Part shown: positions 27,701 through 35,619 of the stretch, in pieces
Layout of the letters: the number at the start of each line of letters is the position of its first letter
How positions within the stretch are numbered: position 1 is the stretch's first letter
Source: Halomonas sp. LR3S48
Lineage (GTDB): Bacteria > Pseudomonadota > Gammaproteobacteria > Pseudomonadales > Halomonadaceae
Assembly (NCBI RefSeq): GCF_025725665.1
Contig: NZ_CP107009.1
Span: 2,728,001-2,792,000 of the forward strand
Direction of reading: 5' to 3'
Length of the DNA: 64,000 nt
Notes under the pieces: generated by a model
Database searches by the model: none
What the model was told of the DNA's origin: nothing
The model's input: only the letters and a program-made list of their open reading frames with translations
Program-made: the position numbers and the translations under genes

Positions 27701-28132
27701 TGCTTTGCCATTATCACCCAGTTGATGGTAGGCACGACTCAACCAAGCCAGCGCCATAATATGGTCAGGCTGTTTTTTGAGAACCTCATCCAGATTTTTC
27801 AATGCATCCTTCGCCCTACCCGCCAATACTTGATACTGCGCTAGCTTGAGATACTGACTTGTATCGGGTGCTGATGCCAACTCAACAACTTTTCCCATAG
27901 CATCACAGGCTTCATCCAGCCGTTCCAACCGTCCCAAGGCGTTGGTTTTGAGCTCCCAGGCCTGCAAATGATGCGGATGCCGCTCAAGCATGGCTTCGGC
28001 CAACCGCAGGGCTTTGCTGTAGTCGCCAGCGTAAAACGCCGTCTCGAATGCAGTCACCTGAGCCACTGGTAGCGGAGAAATCGCTTGGGAAGTGCGAGGT
28101 GCTGAACCTCGGCGAGCTTGTTTGTTGGACAT
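24776..28132 (-). CDS. TPR / O-GlcNAc-transferase-like / FkbM-like / methyltransferase fusion
   Basis: This 1118-residue cytoplasmic protein lies between two flagellin genes. Residues 30-235 are TPR repeats. Residues 277-636 match bacterial OGT-type (GT41) enzymes: LRIGLLSGGLRVHPVG with His290, DILIDMNGAGEGTR, ITFGCLNNPAKLSP and DTWPYSGGLTTCEALMMGVP. About 640-880 looks like a reduced FkbM-type domain. From 935 to the end is a class I methyltransferase-like domain (YFEFGSGGSS, FDLILVDGRFRVA). It probably glycosylates, and perhaps methylates, flagellin Ser/Thr before export. The start at 28130-28132 has AAGGTG upstream; 24 further in-frame codons look like leader. By eye it is more AT-rich than its neighbours, suggesting transfer. 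Confidence 0.82.
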   Translation of the reverse strand: MSNKQARRGSAPRTSQAISPLPVAQVTAFETAFYAGDYSKALRLAEAMLERHPHHLQAWELKTNALGRLERLDEACDAMGKVVELASAPDTSQYLKLAQYQVLAGRAKDALKNLDEVLKKQPDHIMALAWLSRAYHQLGDNGKALEINDRAMLLDSYHEEALLWRSRILDQLKLHDDCMRTLETLLKVNPKRIGLNNHMATLFVKEGDYHKAEALYAKELELTPENGKVYSNLLVAAHYNPVYSAEEIFLKAIEWDRRFSRRSSLGRAATQRDVKKRLRIGLLSGGLRVHPVGQMILPALQHLSRQQFELFAYSTSQIVDKLTQQILGVVHHWDVVEGLGAGQLDQKIRDDNIDILIDMNGAGEGTRYDTLTREPAPLIVKWVGSLISTTGLSCFDYLLSDSIETPEGVDELYVEKLIRLPDDYICYHIPEHAPSCNALPALSNGYITFGCLNNPAKLSPPMLAEWAKLLKEIPDGKLLLRGIQFESARYCEKIISIFVEHGVAADRLLLEGPAQHQEFMATYQRIDIALDTWPYSGGLTTCEALMMGVPVVTHVGPTFAGRHSASHLVNAGLPELVTENWDDFRQRAKELASDLPNLAVIRAALRTILTDSPICDGPRFANHLTAALRAIWQRHCEGKAPEALTFSKSGVAQFVGEDEPAKLVLAQPEDGFDWQLESPVLAVDNGAVLASRPDARELLGSGRIAMLSFDPDSRLQNAEHLAQYGEIQHFPGTSLGNGQPVVNAGTEQIPSVALNAIEGLPNIDLLCLSDSHDNLTILQHGSDNLKNTLLLEVRVIFNPAPSGKSEFGTIAEWANQYGFRFYRFNNMDHRSRLPDSMPVDEWQATELSSADALFLPSGERLKEMPEAQRVKLAFLLHALYNVKDMAYSLLSDVDVKKAEAYLLADRASASPSEVDEQKEEAPADGGFSVPEAPFMSEPERDLFKKALRQSSRYFEFGSGGSSVWAVQEGLTVHGVESDAKWVGALKRKLGEMCQVEAVDIGPTKEWGFPVTMESSEKFPAYSQAIHLQEQSFDLILVDGRFRVACTMAAIQHILANSEDPQGARIFIHDFWNRPNYHVVLEFLEVEEKAESAGLFRVKSGVRQESVAAMWEQYAKQPQ

Positions 28133-28278
28133 GGTCAGGACACCTTGGCAGTTGAAGCGATGGTTGGTGATAGGGTAGCTCTCCGGGCACGACGGGATAT
28201 GCACGATAAAAGCACGCCCCTATGCCCTTTTTTCCCCTTAAACAGCTCCGCTCTTGATCAATGGCGCTCGAAACGAAG

Positions 28279-28304
28279 CGAGGCTGGCCATTCGGCCAGC
28301 CTCG
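28279..28304 (-). terminator. Terminator after the main flagellin
   Basis: An 11-bp perfect stem with a four-base loop lies 43 bp after the fliC stop, followed on the minus strand by a T-containing stretch. Confidence 0.7.
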
Positions 28305-28346
28305 AGAGGCAGGATTGCAAGGTGCAATCCGGTACCAGCAGTGCGA

Positions 28347-29165
28347 TTAGCCCAGCAGGGAGAGTACGCTCTGCGGGGTCTGGTTGGCCTGGGCCAGCAT
28401 CGATGTACCTGCCTGCTGCAGGATGTTGGCACGGGTCATGTTGGAGACCTCGACCGCGTAGTCGGCATCCTCGATACGCGAGCGGGCTTCAGTCAGGTTG
28501 GTGATGTTGGTGGTCAGGTTCTCGATCACCGAGTCGAAGCGGTTCAGGGTCGCACCCAAGGTCGCACGCTGATCATCGATCTGCTGCAGAGCATCATCGA
28601 TAGCATCGATGGCAGTTTGTGCAGACGCAAAGGAGCTGACGCTGAGAGCTTCAACACTAAGATCGGTAGCCGTCATCGTCACGGTATCGACTTCGATAGC
28701 ATCCGCATCTTCGGTGTTGGCGCCCACCTGGATGTTCAGCGTAGTTGCATTGCTGAGCAGTGCGGTACCGTTGAAGGTAGTCGCCTCGGCGATTCGAGTA
28801 ATTTCTTCGACACGCTCGTCGATTTCAAGCTGGATGGAGGAACGATCTTCTGCAGAGAGGGTATCGTTGGCGCCCTGCACCGCCAGCTCACGGATACGCT
28901 GCAGGTTGTCGCTGATCTGGTTCAGGCCGCCTTCCATGGTCTGCACCATAGAGATACCGTCGTTGGCGTTACGCTGCGCCTGGCCCATGCCCTTGATCTG
29001 GGCGGTCATGCGGTTGGCGATGGCCTGGCCGGCGGCATCGTCGGCGGCGCTGTTGATGCGCAGACCGGAGGAGAGACGCTCTTGCGCCTTGGCCAGCATG
29101 GCCTGGGAGCTCTTGAGGTTGTTCTGGCCGATCAGGGCGGTGATGTTGGTGTTGATCACTGACAT
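28347..29165 (-). CDS. fliC: Flagellin FliC (main, short form)
   Basis: This is the filament subunit, 272 residues. Both conserved ends are complete: MSVINTNITALIGQNNLKSS, SSGLRINSAADDAAGQAIANRM and NANDGISMVQTMEGG at the start, and SRIEDADYAVEVSNMTRANI with NQTPQSVLSLLG at the end. The variable middle (about 140-195) is very short, so the filament should have almost no D2/D3 domains. It has a strong ribosome site (AAGGA, seven bases) and a near-consensus FliA promoter at 29276-29302 with a leader of about 100 nt. Confidence 0.97.
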   Translation of the reverse strand: MSVINTNITALIGQNNLKSSQAMLAKAQERLSSGLRINSAADDAAGQAIANRMTAQIKGMGQAQRNANDGISMVQTMEGGLNQISDNLQRIRELAVQGANDTLSAEDRSSIQLEIDERVEEITRIAEATTFNGTALLSNATTLNIQVGANTEDADAIEVDTVTMTATDLSVEALSVSSFASAQTAIDAIDDALQQIDDQRATLGATLNRFDSVIENLTTNITNLTEARSRIEDADYAVEVSNMTRANILQQAGTSMLAQANQTPQSVLSLLG

Positions 29166-29275
29166 GGTGTCATTCCTTCTCTATGTTGAGGGCTCCATTG
29201 ACGGGCCCACTGAACCTTTGCTGCGGCCCAGCATTCTCGGGCCTGTCTCAACGGCGCCGTTGGCCGTTACCCTAA

Positions 29276-29302
29276 TTAACGGCTCCGGGAGAAAAACCTT
29301 TA
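29276..29302 (-). promoter_or_regulatory. FliA (sigma-28) promoter for fliC
   Basis: TAAAGGTT, 11 bases, then GCCGTTAA on the minus strand, located 111 bp before the fliC ATG. Confidence 0.85.
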
Positions 29303-29380
29303 GGGCCGAATGGAATTTTTTTTGCTTTTTTTGAAGGATTGGCCAACTTGCCAAGTGAGTTACCGATGGGGTAAAGAAAC

Positions 29381-29402
29381 GGGCCCGGCAATTGCCGGGC
29401 CC
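29381..29402 (-). terminator. Terminator after the first fliD
   Basis: A 22-bp perfect palindrome (GGGCCCGGCAA and its complement) lies 70 bp after the fliD stop and is followed on the minus strand by GTTTCTTT. Confidence 0.75.
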
Positions 29403-29471
29403 GCGCTCTTTCACTGTCGACCTATAAACTTGGCGCCACTATCGCTCAAGGCATTGAACGACGGGCTCCAC

Positions 29472-30833
29472 TTATTTCTTGCTCGGACTCATCTGCCTGT
29501 TCAACATATCGAGCTGTTGCATCAAGTAGGAGCCGGTGGAGTTCATCCGAGCGAGCATGACGTCGAGTTGACCGAACTGCTTGCGGTAACGCTCGATGGT
29601 CCGCTCGATGCTGGTCTCCATGCGCTCATAGCGATCGTTCAGGCTATCTACCTTCGTTTCGGAACTCTTGATCGAGCTCTTCACCAAGCCATCATCGCCG
29701 AGCACCTGTTTCAGAGTACCGCTGAGCCGACCCGCCATACCGGCTTCTTTACTGTCGCCTGCGAAGAAGTCCGACACGGCCTGGGGATTGTTGGCGATGG
29801 CGTCATCGAGCTTGGCCCCGTCCAGCTCCAGCCGGCCGTTGGGTTTCAGGGAGATACCGAGCTGGGACATCATCTGAAACTCGCCGCCGGTGACGAGATC
29901 GCCCAGGTTACGGCTCAGCCGCGTCTCGATGGTGCGCACGGCACGGTCCCCCACCAGGTCGCCCGCCTTGTCGCCCTCGCCGGTCACCTGTGTCATGCGA
30001 CCGATGGTCGACTTCATCTCGTTGTAGGCAGTAACGAAGCCGGTCACGGCTTCCTTGAGGGCCTCGGTGTCACGCTCCACCACGATGGTCGATGTCTTGC
30101 CCGCCGCTGCGGCGTCCAGTTCGAGCGTCACACCCTGGATCGCCCCTTCCACCCGGTTGGAGCTGCTGGTGATGGTGATGTTGTTGACCAGGAGCTCGGC
30201 ATCTCTCCCTGCCACCTTGACCGCCGTATCTTCGGTCAGTGCTGTATTGGCGAAGGACATGCCCGTCACACTTTCCGCGAGCCCTGTCTCCTTGGAGTTC
30301 ACGACCAGGCGATAACCATTGCCATCGTTGATGATAGAGGCCGAGACACCGGCATCGGCATCCGCATTGATGGCATCGCGGACATCCTGGAGGGTTCCTC
30401 CCTCGGCGAGATCGACCGTGACGTCTGCCTTGCCCTGAAAACTGAGTGTAAGCGTATCGCCACCGGCCCCCACCAGCGCATCGGTCGCGCTTGCGACACC
30501 CTGGCTGGCGATACTGCCCGCCTTGGCAATTTGGTTCACGGTGACTTCATAACGCCCCGGGCTCGCTTCCGCTCCAGCCGTCGCGGAGACGCCCTCGCCC
30601 AGTGTCTTTGTCGTCAGGCTCTGGTAGAGCTTGGCGTCATTGAGCTTGGCCACGGCGTCCTGAAACTTGGTCAAGCCAGACTGAAGCCGGCCGTACGCGG
30701 AGATCTTGGCCTGCTCCTGCGTCCGCTGAGCCGTGATCGGCTGGAGCTTCTGCCGTTCGGCCGCATTCAGTTGATTCAGCAGGCCGGTGAGATCGAGGCC
30801 GGAGCCAACGCCAAGTGAGGAGATCGATGCCAT
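29472..30833 (-). CDS. fliD: Flagellar filament cap protein FliD, copy 1
   Basis: FliD forms the cap at the filament tip where flagellin folds. From the ATG at 30831-30833 it has 453 residues and begins MASISSLGVGSGLDLTGLL, the FliD_N signature. FliD_C and a C-terminal coiled coil ending in a Met-rich helix (LDVMLARMNSTGSYLMQQ) are present. An ATG five codons upstream (30848) lacks a ribosome site, and the paralogue next door begins at the equivalent of the chosen Met. It has its own FliA promoter and terminator. A second fliD lies 115 bp upstream with roughly half its residues identical in the N-terminal part. Confidence 0.95.
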   Translation of the reverse strand: MASISSLGVGSGLDLTGLLNQLNAAERQKLQPITAQRTQEQAKISAYGRLQSGLTKFQDAVAKLNDAKLYQSLTTKTLGEGVSATAGAEASPGRYEVTVNQIAKAGSIASQGVASATDALVGAGGDTLTLSFQGKADVTVDLAEGGTLQDVRDAINADADAGVSASIINDGNGYRLVVNSKETGLAESVTGMSFANTALTEDTAVKVAGRDAELLVNNITITSSSNRVEGAIQGVTLELDAAAAGKTSTIVVERDTEALKEAVTGFVTAYNEMKSTIGRMTQVTGEGDKAGDLVGDRAVRTIETRLSRNLGDLVTGGEFQMMSQLGISLKPNGRLELDGAKLDDAIANNPQAVSDFFAGDSKEAGMAGRLSGTLKQVLGDDGLVKSSIKSSETKVDSLNDRYERMETSIERTIERYRKQFGQLDVMLARMNSTGSYLMQQLDMLNRQMSPSKK

Positions 30834-30875
30834 GTTGTTCGCTTCCATGGTGGCAGAGATATGAAGTTAGTACCG

Positions 30876-30902
30876 CTATCGGCTGCGATACAAAAAACTT
30901 TA
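30876..30902 (-). promoter_or_regulatory. FliA (sigma-28) promoter for fliD copy 1
   Basis: TAAAGTTT, 11 bases, then GCCGATAG on the minus strand: a full -35 match and one mismatch in the -10. Confidence 0.88.
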
Positions 30903-30947
30903 GGGCACAACATGAGATCGATTGCCGCCCAAGTCTCCCCTTGGATG

Positions 30948-32306
30948 CTATTCGCCACCCATCTGCGCATCGAGCATGCCGAGCTGCTGCGTCAGGTAGG
31001 CACTTGTCTGGTTCATCTGGGCCAGCAGGCCGTCGAGTTGACCGAACTGCGTCTGATAGCGCGCAATGGTGGTATCGATACTCTGCTCGGTACGGATATA
31101 GCGATCTTGCAAGCTATCGATACGGTTCTCCGCCCCACCGATAGCCCCCTCCAGCGCACCGTTGGTATCCAGCAGTTGCTCGAGAGTAGTGTCGAGCCGC
31201 CCCGCCATGCCATCCTCTGCGGCCTCCCCGGCGAAAAAGGTGCCGACCTCACCCAGATCTTCCGCGAGAGCCGTCTCCAGCGTCGCTTCATCGAGCTCTA
31301 GCGTACCATCGACACGGAGCGTAATGCCCAGGTCGGCAAGCATCGCGTACTCGTCGCCTTCGGCAACCCCACTCGCCAGGTCGCTACGCAAGCGGGACTC
31401 GATGCCACGCACGGCGCTATCCCCGATCAGTTCGCCGGCCTGCCCGTCTTCGCCATTGTAGGCAGTCAGCTTGCCGGCCGTTCCCTTGAGTTCATTGTAG
31501 GTTTCGACGAAATCGACGACGGCCTGTTGAACGGCTTCGTTATCCTGTTCCACCGTCAAGGTGGTGCTGCCCGTCCCCTGCAGGTTGAGTGCGACCCCCT
31601 CGATGGCATCGTCCACCTGATTGTCGGCACTCGATATGGCGATGCCGTTCACTTCGAACCTGGCATCCTGGCCTTCCTGCAGCACCGCTTCGTCCGCCAG
31701 CGTTGCTTGTGTTGCCAGTGCCGCAAAGTTGGCACCGACGATGGCTGCCTGCTCTCCGGTCTCCTGCGACATCACGGCCAACCGATAGCCCTCACCATCG
31801 TTCACGATCGAGGCCGTGACAGCCGCATCGGGATCGGTATTGATGGCGTCGCGCACGTCCTCGAGGGTGCTGTCGGCGGCGATGGCCACGCCGTGGTCGA
31901 GGCTGTCATCCACGAAGGTGAGATCGAGCGAGGCGTCGGCATCGTTGAGCACGGTGTCGAGGCTGTCCACCCGCTGTGTGGCGAGGCTGCCGGCGGTGGC
32001 CAATTGCTCTACATCAATAGCATATTGTCCCGGGGAAGCCTCCGGCCCCGCGGCAGCCTGCACGGCATTACCGCTGACAGAAGTGGAAAGACTCTGGTAG
32101 AGCGAGGCATCGTTGAGCGTATCGGTGGCGGTCTGGAAACTGGAGAGCGCGCCCTTCAGTTCGCCGTAGGCGGAGATCTTGACTTGCTGGGTCTCGATCT
32201 GTTGCTTGATGGGCTCGAGCTTGCTGCGCTCGGCTTCGTTGAGTTGATTAAGCAATCCGTTGAGGTCAAGCCCCGAGCCGATGCCAAGGGAAGAAATGCT
32301 GGCCAT
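30948..32306 (-). CDS. fliD: Flagellar filament cap protein FliD, copy 2
   Basis: This is a 452-residue paralogue of the downstream cap protein. It has the same frame: MASISSLGIGSGLDLNGLL at the start, ASPGQYAIDVEQLA near 100 and a C-terminal LDGLLAQMNQTSAYLTQQLG. The middle is more acidic (VDSLDTVLNDADASLDLTF) than in copy 1. Having two caps alongside two flagellins suggests cap-flagellin pairing or alternative filaments, which is inference. It has a separate FliA promoter at 32381-32407. No clear terminator separates it from the promoter of copy 1. Confidence 0.94.
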   Translation of the reverse strand: MASISSLGIGSGLDLNGLLNQLNEAERSKLEPIKQQIETQQVKISAYGELKGALSSFQTATDTLNDASLYQSLSTSVSGNAVQAAAGPEASPGQYAIDVEQLATAGSLATQRVDSLDTVLNDADASLDLTFVDDSLDHGVAIAADSTLEDVRDAINTDPDAAVTASIVNDGEGYRLAVMSQETGEQAAIVGANFAALATQATLADEAVLQEGQDARFEVNGIAISSADNQVDDAIEGVALNLQGTGSTTLTVEQDNEAVQQAVVDFVETYNELKGTAGKLTAYNGEDGQAGELIGDSAVRGIESRLRSDLASGVAEGDEYAMLADLGITLRVDGTLELDEATLETALAEDLGEVGTFFAGEAAEDGMAGRLDTTLEQLLDTNGALEGAIGGAENRIDSLQDRYIRTEQSIDTTIARYQTQFGQLDGLLAQMNQTSAYLTQQLGMLDAQMGGE

Positions 32307-32380
32307 GGGAAACTGCCTTTAGCCGATGAATTCGGGCACCGAGGAATACTTGTATCCTCGGTACCTTCCTTGTCTCTCTG

Positions 32381-32407
32381 TTGTCGGCGTCGGCGCGATG
32401 AACTTTA
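32381..32407 (-). promoter_or_regulatory. FliA (sigma-28) promoter for fliD copy 2
   Basis: TAAAGTTC, 11 bases, then GCCGACAA on the minus strand, 75 bp before the ATG. Confidence 0.83.
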
Positions 32408-32546
32408 GGCCCCTCCAGGTATTTTTCTAACAAGAGGAGCGTTCGCGACCCACGGTAGCCGGGCGCCGAACCTCCACTGACCCGGCTGCCCAGTCAGGTC
32501 GTCAGTTTGACTCGACCAGGTCACGCTGCGGCGCCAGTGCCCCCGG

Positions 32547-34391
32547 CTAATGGCGTGTCGACGTGGTAGCCGGCAGGCGGTGGCCACGCTCGCTAAGCTT
32601 GAAGCCCCCCACGGCCTCGGCCAGGCGATCGGCCTGATCCTTGAGCTGCTCGGCAGCGACGGTAGATTCTTCCACCAGCGCTGCGTTCTGCTGGGTCATG
32701 CGGTCGAGTTCGGCCACCGCCACATTGACCTGGCCAATCCCGTCGCTCTGCTCGCCCGCCGCCACGCTGATCTCGCCCAGCACCTTGGCCACCCGGTTCA
32801 CGCCCGCCACCAGTTCCTCCATCGTGGAGCCCGCGCGACGAACCAGCTCGGTACCCGAAGCGACCTTCTGTCCCGAGGCATCGATCAGGCCACGGATCTC
32901 TCGCGATGCCTCGGCGCTACGCGTTGCCAGTTGGCGCACCTCGCCCGCCACCACGGCGAAGCCTCTACCCTGCTCGCCGGCCCGGGCCGCTTCAACCGAG
33001 GCATTGAGCGCCAGCAGGTTGGTCTGGAAAGCGATGCCGTCCATCACCTTGACGATATTGCCGATGCGCTCGGAAGAGGCGGTGATCTCTTCCATGGTGG
33101 TTACGACCTGGCCCACCACTTCGCCACCACGGGTCGCCACCTCGGATGCCGACTGCGACAGCTCGCTGGCATGGCGGGCCGAATCCGCAGTGTGCTCGAC
33201 GGTACTGGTTATCTCTTCGATCGAGGCCGAGCTCTGCTGCAGGCTCGATGCGGCGTTCTCGGTACGTCGGGAGAGATCCTGGCCGCCGGTGGCAATTTCG
33301 CCGGCCGCCACAGTGACCGATTCACTGGCGTCTCGAATGGTCAGCATGACGTTCTCGATGCGCGATACGAACTGGTTGAAGGCGCCTGCGATCTGCGCCA
33401 CTTCATCGCGGCCGTTCTCGGGCAAGCGCCGCGTGAGATCGCCATCGCCACTGGCAATGTCAGCCATGGCATCGCGTACCGCCTGCAGCCGTCGAAACAT
33501 CAGCTTGAGGAGTGTGCCAAGCACCAGAGCGGCACCCAACACCACCAGCACCAGGGTGACCAAGGAGGTTCCCAATGCCGCACGCAGGCCGGCCGTGGCT
33601 TCGCGCTCGTCCAGTGCCACGACCAGTTGCCAGTCGGTACCCTGGATGGGCACGCTACGCAGCCACTTGTTGCGCCCGTCAAGGGCAAGTCGCACGGGCT
33701 GCTCGATGCCGATCGGAGAGGAGAAATAACCGGCATCGAAGGCTGCGGACAGTCGCGACGCCGGTTCCAACGTCATCTCGGGATCGGGATGCGCCACCAA
33801 CGTGCCGTCGGCAGTGACGAGAAAGGCGAAGCTTTCCGGTGTTGGCGCGATGGCGCCCACGTTGGCCACGATAGTGTCGATGGAAATGTCCCCACCGCCA
33901 ACCGCAACCAGTTGACCATCGGCTTGGAAGGGCGTGGCGATGGTGACGATCAAACCGCCGGTACTGGCATCTACATAGGGCTGGGTAATGATGGTATCAC
34001 CGGCCTCGACGGCCTGGAGATACCATGGGCGCTGGCGCGGGTCATAGTCGGCCGGCGGATTCCAGCCATCGGAGAAGATCCCACGGCCATCCGCCGGGTT
34101 TGCCAGGTAGGTGGACATGAAGCCGCCCGAGACTTCGAGCTGCAGCAGTGCGTCAAGAGGGTCTTCGCTCCGTGCAGCCGGCGCGAGGGCTTCCAGCATG
34201 CCAGCACGGGCATCGACCCACTCGCCGATGGCCAGCCCATTGCCCTGGGCAACGGCCGCCAGGTTGCGCGCCACCTGCTGGTCGTTATGGCGCTGGAGAG
34301 TGAAGTAATTGATAGCGGCATTGACGAGCAACGACACGGCAATGACGGCAGCCGTGGCCAACAGCAGGCGCAGTCGCAGAGAGGTAAGCAT
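32547..34391 (-). CDS. dCache chemoreceptor, predicted amino-acid sensor
   Basis: This 614-residue chemoreceptor has a first helix at about 8-30, a periplasmic double-Cache domain (about 35-275), a second helix near 280-300, HAMP and the signalling hairpin ([19 protein letters not shown]). In the ligand pocket Tyr116, Arg121, Trp123, Tyr124, Tyr139, Asp141 and Asp168 fall at the same spacing as the amino-acid-binding residues of Pseudomonas PctA-type receptors (recalled from the literature, constant offset of five). It ends LPATTSTRH with no CheR-tethering xWxxF tail, unlike the other complete receptors here. It has its own FliA promoter and is separate from the main che operon. Confidence 0.95.
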   Translation of the reverse strand: MLTSLRLRLLLATAAVIAVSLLVNAAINYFTLQRHNDQQVARNLAAVAQGNGLAIGEWVDARAGMLEALAPAARSEDPLDALLQLEVSGGFMSTYLANPADGRGIFSDGWNPPADYDPRQRPWYLQAVEAGDTIITQPYVDASTGGLIVTIATPFQADGQLVAVGGGDISIDTIVANVGAIAPTPESFAFLVTADGTLVAHPDPEMTLEPASRLSAAFDAGYFSSPIGIEQPVRLALDGRNKWLRSVPIQGTDWQLVVALDEREATAGLRAALGTSLVTLVLVVLGAALVLGTLLKLMFRRLQAVRDAMADIASGDGDLTRRLPENGRDEVAQIAGAFNQFVSRIENVMLTIRDASESVTVAAGEIATGGQDLSRRTENAASSLQQSSASIEEITSTVEHTADSARHASELSQSASEVATRGGEVVGQVVTTMEEITASSERIGNIVKVMDGIAFQTNLLALNASVEAARAGEQGRGFAVVAGEVRQLATRSAEASREIRGLIDASGQKVASGTELVRRAGSTMEELVAGVNRVAKVLGEISVAAGEQSDGIGQVNVAVAELDRMTQQNAALVEESTVAAEQLKDQADRLAEAVGGFKLSERGHRLPATTSTRH

Positions 34392-34454
34392 GAATAAAGT
34401 CTCGCTTGTAACGGGATGCGGTGCCGGACACGTCCATGCGCCGGAGCTATCCGC

Positions 34455-34481
34455 ATATCGGCTGCGAGAGGCTAGACTTTA
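34455..34481 (-). promoter_or_regulatory. FliA (sigma-28) promoter for the dCache receptor
   Basis: TAAAGTCT, 11 bases, then GCCGATAT on the minus strand, 63 bp before the ATG and just after the end of the orphan motB-like gene. Confidence 0.83.
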
Positions 34482-34489
34482 GGCGGATT

Positions 34490-35488
34490 TCAGCGCGCGT
34501 GAATGATCACCTCGACGCGACGATTCTGGGCACGCCCTTCTCCCGTCTCGTTGCTCGCCAAGGGGCGAGTGTCAGCCAGGCCCACCGCGCGCAGGCGCTG
34601 CGATTCGACGCCCGACCGCTCCAGGGCATGAACGATGGCGATCGCCCTGGCGCTGGAGAGCACCCAGTTGGAGGGGAACTCTTCGGTTTGAATCGACCGA
34701 CTGTCGGTATGCCCCTCCACGGCGACTTCTCCGTCGTGGCGCTGAATCACTTCCATCAGGCGTTGTACGAGAGCCTCGCCGTCATCGGTCAGCTCGGCCG
34801 TCGCAGTGGGGAACAGCAGCCGATCCTCCACGCGCAGTTTGATGCCTTCGGCCACCCGCGAAACTTCCACTCCCTCGAGATCGGCCAGATAAGGGGCATC
34901 GTCAAGACGATCCCTCATCGCCCCTTGCAGCGCTTCAGTCGCGGCCATGGCTTGCGGGTCGATTTCTTGGGCGCCGTTCGGAGGTCGATCGGTCAGCACC
35001 AGTGCAAAATCGGCCGGGGACATCGGCAGCGTGCCGTTTGCCATCAGCATCGGCCGCGGCAGCACGAGTGGCGATGGCTCACGCTTCGCCAGCAGGGCCA
35101 ACGGAGCGGGCGGAGCCGTAAAGGCCACCCTTTCGCTTGGTGCCGGCCGCGGTAGCCCAGCCACGCCCAGCGCCGCCGCGATGGCGGATTGGCTCAGTTG
35201 GCCGCTAGCCGGACGAGGTACGATCGGCTCAGGCAGCGCCTGGGTCATTTCACTGGGCAGCGGTATCGCAAAGGGGACGTGCGTGGTGAGCGGAGTTGCC
35301 TCGTCGTCAGGCTCCCCGAAGCTGGAAAGCGTAAAGATGAGCACCATCAGCGCCACCAGCAGGGTCATGATATCCAGGTAGCCGATCATCCAGGTGCTGT
35401 CCTGGTCGTGATCGTGGTGGGTCGGCATCAGCGACTCGTGGCGCATGGGACCACGATGATCGCCACCGCTGGCATGGAGGGAACTCAT
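34490..35488 (-). CDS. Orphan MotB/OmpA-like membrane protein
   Basis: This 332-residue protein has one transmembrane helix near 33-57 with Asp39 placed as in the MotB channel (YLDIMTLLVALMVLIF). A Pro/Ala-rich periplasmic linker (about 60-190) and a C-terminal OmpA-like peptidoglycan-binding domain (EGHTDSRS, NWVLSSARAIAI, GRAQNRRVEVII) follow. There is no motA-like partner next to it, and a complete motAB pair lies at 8.5-10.3 kb. It could be a second stator half using the same MotA, a stator modulator, or an unrelated cell-wall anchor. Its N-terminus is His-rich (THHDHDQD). Upstream signals are weak and the start at 35488 is not certain. Confidence 0.8.
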   Translation of the reverse strand: MSSLHASGGDHRGPMRHESLMPTHHDHDQDSTWMIGYLDIMTLLVALMVLIFTLSSFGEPDDEATPLTTHVPFAIPLPSEMTQALPEPIVPRPASGQLSQSAIAAALGVAGLPRPAPSERVAFTAPPAPLALLAKREPSPLVLPRPMLMANGTLPMSPADFALVLTDRPPNGAQEIDPQAMAATEALQGAMRDRLDDAPYLADLEGVEVSRVAEGIKLRVEDRLLFPTATAELTDDGEALVQRLMEVIQRHDGEVAVEGHTDSRSIQTEEFPSNWVLSSARAIAIVHALERSGVESQRLRAVGLADTRPLASNETGEGRAQNRRVEVIIHAR

Positions 35489-35619
35489 CGAAACGGCAGT
35501 TGACCTGGGAGCATGGGATGATGGACGCGGAAAGATGCCTAGCCTAACGGGTCACGGCGGCGGGTGAAACCGTAAAAAGCGCCCGTCGAGGCTGTCTCCT
35601 TGCTGCCAGGCCGCTGACT

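Larger units (their letters stand above)
29166..29471. other. Intergenic region between fliC and the first fliD
   Basis: These 306 bp hold the fliC leader and FliA promoter (29276-29302) and the terminator hairpin of the upstream fliD gene (29381-29402). I see no coding sequence here. Confidence 0.75.

Noticed and set aside
35540-35575. FliA promoter upstream of the orphan motB-like gene
   Set aside because: TACGGTTT and GCCGTGAC are only eight bases apart, not 11, and both boxes are poor.
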